Source: CATQHS01 sp965203375 (lineage in GTDB: Bacteria > Actinomycetota > Acidimicrobiia > Acidimicrobiales > Aldehydirespiratoraceae). Taken from it: a stretch of DNA of 64,000 nt. The notes below the pieces were generated by a model. The model worked only from the letters and a program-made list of their open reading frames with translations, made no database searches and had not been told where the DNA came from. A program made the position numbers and the translations under genes. The stretch lies in the NCBI GenBank assembly GCA_965203375.1, contig OZ241886.1, positions 496,001 through 560,000 of the forward strand, given 5' to 3'. This document shows, one piece after another, positions 16,516 through 24,168 of the stretch; the first letter of the stretch is position 1, and each line of letters opens with the position of its first letter.

Positions 16516-16851
16516 GTGGGCCAGCCCGTCACTTTCCTGCGCACCGCCTCGCCGAGGCCGGGGATCGTCCGCTTCGAGCTCAACCGGAGCCTCACCGGGA
16601 TGGGCCACGAGCGCTACCGGGCCGGCGAAGAGATCAATGGAACCCGGACGGTGGACGAGCTGGCCCGGCGGCTGATCGACACCGGCAAGGTCAAGGCCGT
16701 CCACGTCTACGCCTCCATGGTGACGGCGGAGATGGACTCCTCCGACGGCTCCGATTTGGGCGAGGTCATCGCCGGTCTCCACACCTACTACGGCCCGGGG
16801 GTGGAGATCCCCAGCGACGAAGAGCTGACGGCCATGGCCGGGCCCGGCTGA
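16516..16851 (+). CDS. Conserved-looking small protein of unknown function
   Basis: 111 residues from a GTG start, 34 bp after rnhB in the same direction. No signal peptide, membrane segment or cysteine motif is visible. The sequence is a mixed alpha/beta pattern (GIVRFELNRSLTGMGHERY, VDELARRLIDTGKVKAVHVY, DLGEVIAGLHTYYG). I do not recognise a family with certainty. It may be translated with rnhB. GC content and codon use match the housekeeping neighbours, supporting a real gene. Confidence 0.6.
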   Translation: MGQPVTFLRTASPRPGIVRFELNRSLTGMGHERYRAGEEINGTRTVDELARRLIDTGKVKAVHVYASMVTAEMDSSDGSDLGEVIAGLHTYYGPGVEIPSDEELTAMAGPG

Positions 16852-16883
16852 ACTGCCGAGATCAGACATCAAGAGTGAGAGTG

Positions 16884-16919
16884 ATGAGCCAGCCAGTGGC
16901 CCGGGCCGCAGACAGATGA
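16884..16919 (+). other. Coupled leader mini-ORF (11 codons) before the YceI gene
   Basis: ATG at 16884, stop TGA at 16917-16919 overlapping the YceI start as ATGA. Reads MSQPVARAADR. Same start/stop overlap architecture as the operon spacers elsewhere, but here at the head of a gene. Confidence 0.4.
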
Positions 16920-17818
16920 GGCAGGTGAAGAGGCTCCTCTGGATCGGCGCGGCGGCCGTCGCGGTGATCGCGGCGGCGCTGGTGTGGTGGGTGGTAACCG
17001 CCGGCGACGAGCCGGCCGAGGTGGACCTCTCCGCGGCGGTGGCCGGTCTGGCCACGACCACCGCGGTCGCCGAATCTCCCGCCGACACCGACGAGGCCGG
17101 CGACACCACCCGCGCCGAAGCCGACACCGGCGCCGGTGCCGAGCCGTCCGAGATCTCGGACGAGGCCGCTGAGTCGCCCGAGGCTTCCGAAGAGCCCGAC
17201 GAGCCCTCCGCGGGGGCCGCCGACCCGGGCGCCGACGGAACCGACGGGTCGGGCGATGCTCTCTCCGCCGTCGCCGGCGCCTGGACGGTCGACACCACCA
17301 TCGGCGACTTCGACTTCGAGCAGGCCACCGGCAGCTTCGCCGGTTTCCGGGTTGACGAGGAGCTGACCATCGGCGAGGTGACCGCGGTGGGCCGCACCGG
17401 GGAGGTGTCCGGGTTCATCCAGCTCGGCGCCGGGGGCCTGGAGGCGGCCGAGATCACGGTGGACATGTCCACCATCGAATCCGACCGGCCCCTGCGCGAC
17501 GGGCGCACCCGCCAGGCCCTGGGCACCGACCAGTTCCCGACGGCTACCTTCGTTTTGACCGAGCCCGTCGCCCTGCCCGCCGACGCGGCCGACGGGGCCG
17601 CCTTCTCGCTGGAGGCGGCGGGCGAACTGACCGTCAAAGGAGTCGCCAACCCGGCCGTCTTCGCCCTTGACGCTCAGCTCGTCGACGACGTGATTGTGGT
17701 GGTCGGCTCCACCGAGGTGACTTTCGCCGACTATGGCGTGCAGGCCCCCTCGGCCCCGATCGTCGTCTCCGTCGAGGACCACGGCATCATCGAGTTCCAG
17801 CTCCTGTTCACCCGCTGA
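16916..17818 (+). CDS. Membrane-anchored YceI-like domain protein
   Basis: 300 residues. Residues about 8-28 (LWIGAAAVAVIAAALVWWVV) form an N-terminal anchor. Residues 30-118 are a Glu/Asp/Ala/Pro-rich linker of low complexity. The YceI domain begins at about residue 120 (GAWTVDTTIGDFDFEQATG) and contains the typical MSTIESDRPLRDGRTRQ and FPTATFVL segments. YceI proteins form lipocalin-like barrels that bind isoprenoid or amide lipids; here the domain should be displayed outside the membrane. The acidic linker is unusually long. It may be coupled to the small leader frame that precedes it. Confidence 0.85.
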   Translation: MRQVKRLLWIGAAAVAVIAAALVWWVVTAGDEPAEVDLSAAVAGLATTTAVAESPADTDEAGDTTRAEADTGAGAEPSEISDEAAESPEASEEPDEPSAGAADPGADGTDGSGDALSAVAGAWTVDTTIGDFDFEQATGSFAGFRVDEELTIGEVTAVGRTGEVSGFIQLGAGGLEAAEITVDMSTIESDRPLRDGRTRQALGTDQFPTATFVLTEPVALPADAADGAAFSLEAAGELTVKGVANPAVFALDAQLVDDVIVVVGSTEVTFADYGVQAPSAPIVVSVEDHGIIEFQLLFTR

Positions 17819-17973
17819 ATCCCGCCCGGTCCCCGGGCCGTGCTGACCGGTGCTCGTGTGACCCAGGAGCCAGTTCCGCCCGCTGAAGCTTGTCTGTCCG
17901 GTTATTTCTCAGTGTGGATTTCGCTGAGCTGGGCTGATGTCTGACTATTTGTAACCGGTGGATTTAGCCACTT
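17819..17973. other. Intergenic region without a recognisable gene
   Basis: Between the YceI gene and the operator of the DUF4143 ATPase. Composition shifts from GC-rich to AT-rich at about 17890. No hairpin with a T-run and no open frame of interest were seen. Confidence 0.5.
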
Positions 17974-18055
17974 GCATGATAAATCCTTCAAGTTGTGAGT
18001 GATTATCATGCACTCTATGATTGATAATCACTCAAGGTGTGAAGGATTATCATGC
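17974..18055. promoter_or_regulatory. Nested palindromic operator of the DUF4143 ATPase gene
   Basis: Inner dyad: GAGTGATTATCA (17997-18008) and TGATAATCACTC (18022-18033), 12-bp perfect arms. Outer dyad: GCATGATAAATCCTTC (17974-17989) and GAAGGATTATCATGC (18041-18055), matching except for one extra base. The right outer arm includes the start codon at 18052, so occupancy should block translation start and the nearby promoter. The arrangement is the same nested-dyad plan as at 14414-14476, with a different sequence. Confidence 0.7.
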
Positions 18056-19356
18056 AGTCTATAACTGATAATCTTCCGAGAGCCTTGGCGCCGACTGTCG
18101 AGAGGCACCTCAAGATCATGCCCGCGGTGGTGGTGACCGGCGCCCGCCAGAGCGGCAAGACGACGCTGACCAGGGACCTGATCGCCGGGCCGCGGCGGTT
18201 CCTCACCATGGACGATCCCGACGTTCGTGTTCAGGCCCGCCTCGACCCGGACTCCCTGCTGGCCGGATCGGCGTCGCCGCGGCCTCCCGTCGGTTTCGCC
18301 TTGCCCCGAGAGCCCATCGACTCCGACCTGATGCCGAGCGGGTCTGGGCCGCTCACGCTGGATGAGATTCAGCGCGAGCCGGACTTGCTCCACGCCATCA
18401 AGCGGTCGATTGACGAGGATCGGCGAGCGGGCCGATTCCTGCTGACCGGCTCAGCCGACTTGCTGCTCATGCGCCAGGTCTCCGAGTCGCTGGCCGGTCG
18501 GGCCAGCTATCTGACCTTGCGGCCCATGACGCGGCGGGAGCTGGGCGGCGCCGGGCGGAGCGGCGCCTGGGACGATCTGCTGCGGGCGCCGGCGGGAAAC
18601 TGGCCTGACATCGTCGCCTCGCAGCCAAGCCAGCCCGAGCCCTGGCCGGACCCGGCGCTTCGGGGCGGCTTCCCAGTTCCCGCCGCCCGACTCGCTTCGA
18701 GCGAAGAGCGAGCGGTGTGGTTCGGGGGCTACGTGCGCACTTATCTGGAGCGCGATCTGCACGACCTGTCGGCCGTGTGGTCGACGCCGGACTTCCGCCG
18801 GCTCATGGCCGCGGCCGGCCTCGCCGTCGGCCAGACCCTCAACGCCGCCCGCCTCAGCCGCGACCTGTCCCTGTCGGCGGCGACGGTGAGCCGACACCTC
18901 AAATTGCTGGAAGCCTCGCACCTGCTGGTGCTGTTGCCCGCCTACACGGCCACCCGGACCAAGCGGCTCGTCAAGTCGCCCAAGATCTACTGGGCCGACA
19001 CGGGTCTGGCCCTGCACTTGTCCCGCGAGCCGGCGCCGCGGGACGCTCATCTGGCGAACCTGATCCTGTGCGACCTGCTCGCCTTCTCCGACGTGAGCCC
19101 CCTTCCCGCGGAGGTGTTCCACTGGCGCACCGCCAACGGCGAGGCGGTCGACTTCGTGCTGGAGCACGACGGGCGGCTGCTCCCCGTTGAGATCAACACG
19201 ACGGCGAACCCCCGAATCGGCCACGGCGCCCACCTGCGCACCTTCCGACGGGAGTACGGCGACCGCTCGCTCCCCGGCCTGCTGGTCCACTGCGGCGATC
19301 AGATCGACTGGCTGACCTCCGAGGTCTTGGCCGTCCCCTGGTGGAAACTGATCTGA
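18052..19356 (+). CDS. AAA ATPase with DUF4143 C-terminal domain
   Basis: 434 residues. Walker A GARQSGKTT is at residues 30-38 and the Walker B-type LTLDEIQREPDLLHAIK at about 101. FLLTGSADLLLM is the sensor region and LTLRPMTRRELGG the typical family segment. FGGYVRTYLERDLHDLSAV and a C-terminal DUF4143 part follow (SPKIYWADTGLALHLS, EVFHWRTANGEAVDFVLEHD, a nuclease-like strand pattern). This family is abundant and mobile in bacteria and archaea, with no established biochemical role. The AT-rich operator overlaps the start codon; the coding region itself is GC-rich. It is followed by a strong inverted repeat that probably terminates transcription. Confidence 0.85.
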   Translation: MQSITDNLPRALAPTVERHLKIMPAVVVTGARQSGKTTLTRDLIAGPRRFLTMDDPDVRVQARLDPDSLLAGSASPRPPVGFALPREPIDSDLMPSGSGPLTLDEIQREPDLLHAIKRSIDEDRRAGRFLLTGSADLLLMRQVSESLAGRASYLTLRPMTRRELGGAGRSGAWDDLLRAPAGNWPDIVASQPSQPEPWPDPALRGGFPVPAARLASSEERAVWFGGYVRTYLERDLHDLSAVWSTPDFRRLMAAAGLAVGQTLNAARLSRDLSLSAATVSRHLKLLEASHLLVLLPAYTATRTKRLVKSPKIYWADTGLALHLSREPAPRDAHLANLILCDLLAFSDVSPLPAEVFHWRTANGEAVDFVLEHDGRLLPVEINTTANPRIGHGAHLRTFRREYGDRSLPGLLVHCGDQIDWLTSEVLAVPWWKLI

Positions 19357-19357
19357 T

Positions 19358-19414
19358 CTGGTTTTTCTGAGCATCGAATTGCCCTATACCGCGGGTTTTT
19401 GCTCAGAAAACCAG
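19358..19414. terminator. Inverted repeat between convergent genes (bidirectional terminator)
   Basis: CTGGTTTTTCTGAGCA (19358-19373) pairs with TGCTCAGAAAACCAG (19400-19414) with a single bulge. The stem is flanked by T-rich and A-rich tracts inside the arms. A GA dinucleotide run (about 19413-19428) follows. It separates the DUF4143 gene (+) from pgi (-). Confidence 0.6.
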
Positions 19415-19443
19415 AGAGAGAGAGAGAGGGGAGGGTCGGTCGG

Positions 19444-21153
19444 TTAGCAGGGGCGGTTTCGCAGGCGGCGGTATCGGCGGATGAGGGCGTTGGTGGCGGC
19501 GTCGTGGCCCAGCGCCGGGGGGTCCGGCGAGGACAGCTCGGCGGCGATGGGGCCGGCCAGCCGCTTGCCCAGCTCCACGCCGGGCTGGTCGAAGCTGTTG
19601 ATCCCCCAGACCGCGCCCTGGACCGCCACCTGGTGCTCGTAGAGGGCTGCGACCTGGCCCAGCACCGACGGGGTCAGCCGGGGGGCCAGGATCACCGTCG
19701 AGGGCCGGTTGCCGGCGCAACGCCCATGCGGGTCCGACCCGTCCCCGTCATCGCTGTCGTCTCTGGTGCCGTCGCCGTCGTCCCCAATCCCGCCGCCCTC
19801 GGCGCCGCTGCCGAAGGCCAGGGCCTCGGCCTGGGCCAGGCAGTTGGCGGCCAGCAGGTCGTGGTGGCGGTCCAAGGTTGAGCGGTCCAGGCCCGGGCGG
19901 CCGGCCAGGTCGTCGTCGGGCTCGGCGAACACGATGAAGTCGGCGGGCGCGATGTCGGCGCCCTGGTGCAGCCACTGGTGAAACGAGTGCTGGCCGTCGG
20001 TCCCGGCCCCGCCCCACACCACCGGCCCCGTCTTGCAGCCTGCCGGCGAGCCGTCGAGGCGCGTCTGCTTGCCGTTGGACTCCATGTCGAGCTGCTGCAG
20101 GTAGGCGGGCAGCAGCCTCAGCCGACTGGAGTAGGGGAGCACCGCCCGGGTGCCGAAGCCCCAGAAGTTGCGGTTCCACACCGCCACCAGCCCCAGCAGC
20201 ATCGGCAGGTTGTCGGCAGCGGGCCGGCCGGTCAGGTGCTCGTCCACCGCCCGGAACCCGGCCAGCATCTCCGTGAACCGCTCCGGGCCGATGGCGATCA
20301 TCAGCACCGCGGCGGCGGCCGAGCACAGCGAGAAGCGGCCCCCCACCCAGTCCCACAGCCTCAAGACCGCGGCCGGGTCGATCCCGAAGGCGACGGCGGC
20401 CTCGGGGGCCGCGGTGGCGGCGGCGAAGTGATCGGCCACTGCGCCTTCGCCCAGCGCGGCGGCGATCCAGGCCCGGGCCGCTGCCGCGTTGGCCAGCGTC
20501 TCGACGGTGGCGAACGACTTGGACGCCACGATGAACAGGGTCTCGGCCGGGTCCAGGCCGGACAGGGCCGCGGTCAGGTCGGACCCGTCCACGTTGGACG
20601 CGAACCGGCACCGGACCCGGTCGTGGTGATAGGCGGCCAGAGCCTCAAAGGCCATCCTCGGGCCCAGGTCCGATCCCCCGATGCCGAGGTTGACCACCGC
20701 GGTTATGGGCCGGCCCGCGGCCCCCAGTCTGCGGCCGGACCGGATCCCATCGGCCAGGGCCGCCATACGCCGCAGCTCCCGCCGCACCCCGTCACCGACG
20801 GCGGCGCCTCCGCCGGACCTCTCGGACGCGGCCGGTCCGGGCTCGGCCCGCAGGGCGGTGTGGAGCGCGGCCCGGCCCTCGGTGGCGTTGACCGGCGCCC
20901 CGCCGACCATGGCCTCCATCCGCTCGACCACCCCGGCCCGGCGGGCCAGGGCCACGAGCAGCTCCATGGTGCGGTCGGTGACCCGCTGCCGGGACCAGTC
21001 CACGACCAAGTCGCCGACAGAGGCGGTGAAGCGGTCGGCTCGGCCCGGGTCGGCCGCGAACAGATCGCGGAGATGGACCGGGGCCATCTCGTCGCAATGA
21101 TCGGCCAGGGCCCGCCACTCGGGGGCGGCCGAGATGTCCGCCGACGGGCCCAT
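19444..21153 (-). CDS. pgi: Glucose-6-phosphate isomerase
   Basis: 569 residues, normal range. Diagnostic blocks are NATEGRAALHTALR, VVNLGIGGSDLGPRM, FIVASKSFATVET, FGTRAVLPYSSRLRLLPAYLQQLDMESNGK, and WGINSFDQPGVELGKRLAGPI near the C-terminus. It interconverts glucose 6-phosphate and fructose 6-phosphate in glycolysis. An acidic Gly/Asp/Ser-rich insertion of about 30 residues (after ALAFGSGAEGGG, around 19720-19820) precedes the conserved CAGNRPSTVIL, a low-complexity loop not typical of the enzyme. Its start is preceded by two chained mini reading frames that link it to the upstream cytochrome c gene on the same strand. Confidence 0.94.
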   Translation of the reverse strand: MGPSADISAAPEWRALADHCDEMAPVHLRDLFAADPGRADRFTASVGDLVVDWSRQRVTDRTMELLVALARRAGVVERMEAMVGGAPVNATEGRAALHTALRAEPGPAASERSGGGAAVGDGVRRELRRMAALADGIRSGRRLGAAGRPITAVVNLGIGGSDLGPRMAFEALAAYHHDRVRCRFASNVDGSDLTAALSGLDPAETLFIVASKSFATVETLANAAAARAWIAAALGEGAVADHFAAATAAPEAAVAFGIDPAAVLRLWDWVGGRFSLCSAAAAVLMIAIGPERFTEMLAGFRAVDEHLTGRPAADNLPMLLGLVAVWNRNFWGFGTRAVLPYSSRLRLLPAYLQQLDMESNGKQTRLDGSPAGCKTGPVVWGGAGTDGQHSFHQWLHQGADIAPADFIVFAEPDDDLAGRPGLDRSTLDRHHDLLAANCLAQAEALAFGSGAEGGGIGDDGDGTRDDSDDGDGSDPHGRCAGNRPSTVILAPRLTPSVLGQVAALYEHQVAVQGAVWGINSFDQPGVELGKRLAGPIAAELSSPDPPALGHDAATNALIRRYRRLRNRPC

Positions 21154-21156
21154 GAC

Positions 21157-21260
21157 TCAGCCGCCTTCAGAACTCATGGCAGCGGGGAAGCGGTTTCGGT
21201 TCGGGAGGGCCGCCCTCATCACTCGGGGGAACGGTCCCGGCTCACCAGCGCCGCCCTCAT
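21157..21260 (-). other. Two chained mini-ORFs between cytochrome c and pgi genes
   Basis: First frame: 21260 to 21219, 13 codons, MRAALVSRDRSPE, whose TGA overlaps the next ATG as TGATG. Second frame: 21219 to 21157, 20 codons, MRAALPNRNRFPAAMSSEGG, whose TGA lies three bases before the pgi ATG. Both begin with the duplicated ATGAGGGCGGC. The chain makes a translationally coupled path into pgi. Probably not functional peptides. Confidence 0.5.
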
Positions 21261-21272
21261 CCGCGCCCGGCT

Positions 21273-22091
21273 CTACTCCTCGGCCGCCCCGACGCCGTGA
21301 AGCTCGGCCGAGGCGGCCAGCAGCTCCCCGAACTCGGCCGGAGAGCCCGTCTCGGGGATCGGGCTGTCGGAGACCAGGGCCAGCAGCATCTCCTCCTCCA
21401 GCGCGGCCAGCTCCGGGTCCAGCCCGCCGTGGGTCACCCGCTCGTAGAACACCACCGAGGCCATGTCGGCCATGCCCAGGTTGGCGAATCCGCTCATGCC
21501 GTTGGCGAAGCTGCCGGCCACCCGGGCCCCGCCGGGCCGGTCGGGGTCGCCGTAGGAGTCGAGCCCCAGGCCGCGGGTGCCCTGGGTCCCCAGATACACC
21601 CACGACAGGTGCTGGGCCAGGCCGTCGAAGGTCTCGCTGGCCGGGAAGGTGAGCAGCAGCTCGCCGTCGTTGAGCTGGCGGCCGGTGGCCGACCCGCTCC
21701 CGTCGGCCCCGTGGCAGGAGGCGCAGTTGCTGTAGGCGTCCGCGCCGTTCTCGATCAGGACCAGCTCGTCGCTGGCCGGCGGCTCCAGGGTGCCCACGTA
21801 GAAGATGGCCCATATGGGCAGGAACACCATCACCGAGGCGGCCCACACCGGCATCTTCTTGCGGCGCTGGGCCGCCTCGACGTAGGGGGGCACCGGCTCG
21901 GGCGCGGCCGGTTCGGGGACGGCTGGCGCCGGAGCGGGGGCCGGCGCGGCGGCCGGGCCCGCTGGCTGGGAGGCGGCCGGTTGGGGAGAGGCGGCGGGGG
22001 CGGGGGCCGCGTCCTCTCCGCCGCCGTCGCCGGTGAGTTCGGCCCGGCGTTGGCGGGAGCGGGCAAGCAGATGCTCGGGTACCTCGATCAC
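21273..22091 (-). CDS. Membrane-anchored cytochrome c of the bc complex region
   Basis: 272 residues if started at the GTG at 22091 (VIEVPEHLLARSRQRRAEL), chosen because subunit IV begins with the same VEVPEHL motif; an ATG at 22196 is the longer alternative. After the motif there is an Ala/Pro-rich linker (residues about 25-70), one membrane span (81-101, PVWAASVMVFLPIWAIFYVG) and a c-type heme motif CASCH at 123-127. A later GMSGFANLGMADMA stretch may supply the axial methionine. It should face outside the membrane and carry electrons to or from the bc complex. It is divergent from the bc operon, with a 354-bp gap. Confidence 0.82.
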   Translation of the reverse strand: MIEVPEHLLARSRQRRAELTGDGGGEDAAPAPAASPQPAASQPAGPAAAPAPAPAPAVPEPAAPEPVPPYVEAAQRRKKMPVWAASVMVFLPIWAIFYVGTLEPPASDELVLIENGADAYSNCASCHGADGSGSATGRQLNDGELLLTFPASETFDGLAQHLSWVYLGTQGTRGLGLDSYGDPDRPGGARVAGSFANGMSGFANLGMADMASVVFYERVTHGGLDPELAALEEEMLLALVSDSPIPETGSPAEFGELLAASAELHGVGAAEE

Positions 22092-22445
22092 CAGCGTGTC
22101 TCCGGCGGGTTCGGGATTCGGTCCGGGCGCGGGCGCGCCCAACCGGCGCGCCACGATAGAGCCAGTGTGGCCGATCCGGCCAAGCTGAACACGCATAGGC
22201 GCCGCCGGGTTGCGGACCGGGGCCGGTCGGGCGGCCGGCGAGCTGGGCTGTGGCGCCGGTTCAGTCGGGCCGGTCGGCGGCGGCGGGTTGCGGCGCGGGC
22301 CGGTCGAGCCAACCGGGCGGCGGCGGGCGACGTGGGGCCGGGTGGTGGCGCCGGGCCGGGCGGCTGGTAGAAACCGGGGCTGTTCCCGGAGGCCCGACCG
22401 CCGGGGTTACACTCGCGACCGTTCAGGAAGTGGCCAGGAGCGCTG
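22092..22445. promoter_or_regulatory. Divergent region between cytochrome c and the bc operon
   Basis: About 350 bp of very GC-rich sequence with no convincing gene; it partly overlaps the possible longer N-terminus of the cytochrome c gene (to 22196). It must hold the promoter of the long bc/nuo gene series. A weak -10-like tacact lies at about 22408-22413, about 30 bp upstream of the first start codon; no clear -35 was found. Confidence 0.4.
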
Positions 22446-22907
22446 GTGGTTGCCTTCACCCTCTCTGTCATCGTCACGGTCGCAGTCACCGGCGGCGTGA
22501 TGCGCTACATGAAGGGCCGGGCGCCGGGGACCCCGGTGAGCTGGGGCGAGGCCATGTTCGGGGCCATGGTGGTGTTCTTCTTGATGTTCTGGGCCTACGG
22601 CGTCGTCCCCCACCAGTGGCTGACGTGGGCCGACAACGAGCTCAACTGGCGCTCCGACAAGCTCTTCGTCGGGCCCGGCGGCATCCTGCGGGCCCAGGCC
22701 CAGGGCGGCAGCTTCCCCTTCACCATCACCTACGTGGTGATACGGGACCTCGTCGCCGTGCTCATCTACGGGGCCGCCATCGGCGGCAACGTGGCCCTGT
22801 GGTCGATGGTGCAGAAGCGGGGCCGCCCCGACGCCCCCAAGCCGGTCGAGCGCTCCAGCTTCGGGCGGCCCCTGGTGCGGGAGGGACAGGAAGGGGCCGG
22901 GGCGTGA
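22446..22907 (+). CDS. Unrecognised membrane protein heading the bc operon
   Basis: 153 residues from a GTG. Three hydrophobic stretches: residues about 1-18 (VAFTLSVIVTVAVTGGVM), 38-56 (MFGAMVVFFLMFWAYGVV) and 97-116 (YVVIRDLVAVLIYGAAIGGN). A hydrophilic C-terminus (KRGRPDAPKPVER) follows. The loop HQWLTWADNELNWRSDKLFVG between spans is aromatic-rich. I do not recognise the family. Its place as the first gene, overlapping the ferredoxin start (GTGA at 22904), suggests a membrane partner of the ferredoxin or an accessory subunit of the bc complex. Confidence 0.65.
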   Translation: MVAFTLSVIVTVAVTGGVMRYMKGRAPGTPVSWGEAMFGAMVVFFLMFWAYGVVPHQWLTWADNELNWRSDKLFVGPGGILRAQAQGGSFPFTITYVVIRDLVAVLIYGAAIGGNVALWSMVQKRGRPDAPKPVERSSFGRPLVREGQEGAGA

Positions 22908-23320
22908 CCACCACCGACGCCAATCCCCCCATGCCGGAGTTCCGCGACGACTACGTGCTCCAAGAGGTGGACGGGGCCTGGCTCTCGCAGGCGGTCAAGC
23001 CCAAGCAGTTCATCCACATCGACCAGTCCGAGTGCATCATGTGCGAGGGCTGCGTCGACATCTGCCCGTGGAAGTGCATCTTCATGGTGTCCCCCGACGC
23101 CATAGACGCGGCCATCGGCACCGAGCAGCCCGGGACCGATCCCAGCGACCACGTGATCTTCACCATCGACGACGACGTGTGTACCCGGTGCGCGCTGTGC
23201 GTCGACCGGTGCCCCACCGGCGTGATCATCCTGGGCAAGGTGGGCGACCCGCCGCCCGACGGCGACCCCCACCAGCGGACCAACACCTACGGCTACGGCT
23301 ACGGCATGCGCCTGGGCTGA
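22904..23320 (+). CDS. Two-cluster 4Fe-4S ferredoxin-type protein
   Basis: 138 residues from the GTG that overlaps the previous stop. Two complete 4Fe-4S motifs: C44-x2-C47-x2-C50-x3-C54-P (CIMCEGCVDICPWKC) and C93-x2-C96-x2-C99-x3-C103-P (CTRCALCVDRCPTG). An unusual 38-residue spacer between them is rich in acidic residues. The C-terminus ends in a Gly/Tyr-rich tail (TYGYGYGMRLG). No signal peptide, so it is cytosolic or at the inner face of the membrane. Its location inside a cytochrome bc operon suggests it delivers or accepts electrons at the quinone reduction side of the complex; that role is inference. Confidence 0.85.
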   Translation: MTTTDANPPMPEFRDDYVLQEVDGAWLSQAVKPKQFIHIDQSECIMCEGCVDICPWKCIFMVSPDAIDAAIGTEQPGTDPSDHVIFTIDDDVCTRCALCVDRCPTGVIILGKVGDPPPDGDPHQRTNTYGYGYGMRLG

Positions 23321-23356
23321 GCCCTATCTGAGGACCTCCGGAGGAACCGGCCACCG

Positions 23357-24151
23357 ATGGCACCCGAAACCGACGAGCAGAAGAAGCCGCTCTCCGAGCG
23401 CCTGGGCGACCACCTCGGCCGCCTCGGCGACCAGATCCAGGGCTCGCAGGCCTGGAACTCGATCTTCAGGCCCGGCTCCATCTTCCGCAAGGGCTACACC
23501 GACAGCCCCCGCAACCGGTCCTATGTGGTGATGAACAGCGTGGTGTACCACCTGCACCCGGTGAAGGTGAAGCGCCACGCGGTGAAGGTCAGCTACACCC
23601 TGTGCCTGGGCGGGCTCAGCTTCTTCCTGTTCATCCTGCTCACTGTCACCGGCATCTTCTTGATGTTCTTCTACCGGCCCACCGCCGCCCAGGCCTGGGA
23701 CGACATCTACACCCTGGAGACCTCCGTCACCTTCGGTCTGCTGGTCCGCAACATGCACCGGTGGGGGGCCCACCTCATGGTGATCACCGTGTTCCTGCAC
23801 ATGTCCAGGGTCTTCTACCACGGGGCCTACAAGCCCCCCCGGGAGTTCAACTGGGTGATCGGCGTGATCCTGCTGACGCTCACCCTGCTGCTGTCGTTCA
23901 CCGGCTACCTGCTGCCCTGGGACCAGTTGGCGCTGTGGGCGGTGACGGTGGGCACGAACATGATGGGGTACACGCCCGTGTTCGGCGATCAAGTGCGGTT
24001 CGTGCTGCTGGGCGGGGTGGAGATCGGGACCGACACCCTGCTGCGCTGGTACGTGCTGCACGTCCTGATGCTGCCGTTCGTGATCGTGATCTTCATGGCC
24101 ATCCACTTCTGGCGGGTCCGCAAGGACGGCGGGATCTCGGGTCCGCTGTAG
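23357..24151 (+). CDS. Cytochrome b6-type subunit of the bc complex
   Basis: 264 residues with four main membrane segments and a roughly 50-residue N-terminal extension. Heme ligands are H134 and H148 (spacing 14) and H235 and H250 (spacing 15), the spacings of cytochrome b6 rather than mitochondrial cytochrome b. C83 in the CLGG segment matches the cysteine that covalently holds heme c(i)/c(n) in b6-type proteins. The protein stops at GISGPL, the same C-terminus as b6. It also carries SFTGYLLPWDQ. It oxidises and reduces quinol within the membrane, moving electrons across it. Subunit IV follows as a separate gene 17 bp downstream, so cytochrome b is split here. Confidence 0.93.
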   Translation: MAPETDEQKKPLSERLGDHLGRLGDQIQGSQAWNSIFRPGSIFRKGYTDSPRNRSYVVMNSVVYHLHPVKVKRHAVKVSYTLCLGGLSFFLFILLTVTGIFLMFFYRPTAAQAWDDIYTLETSVTFGLLVRNMHRWGAHLMVITVFLHMSRVFYHGAYKPPREFNWVIGVILLTLTLLLSFTGYLLPWDQLALWAVTVGTNMMGYTPVFGDQVRFVLLGGVEIGTDTLLRWYVLHVLMLPFVIVIFMAIHFWRVRKDGGISGPL

Positions 24152-24168
24152 AACGGGAGAGCAGGACG

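Noticed and set aside
19411..19430. GA dinucleotide run as a functional element
   Set aside because: A short microsatellite at a gene boundary without further structure; no claim can be supported.
22092..22196. Longer N-terminus for the cytochrome c protein from the ATG at 22196
   Set aside because: The extra 35 residues are low-complexity, while the GTG at 22091 begins with the same VEVPEHL motif that starts subunit IV. Kept as an alternative only.
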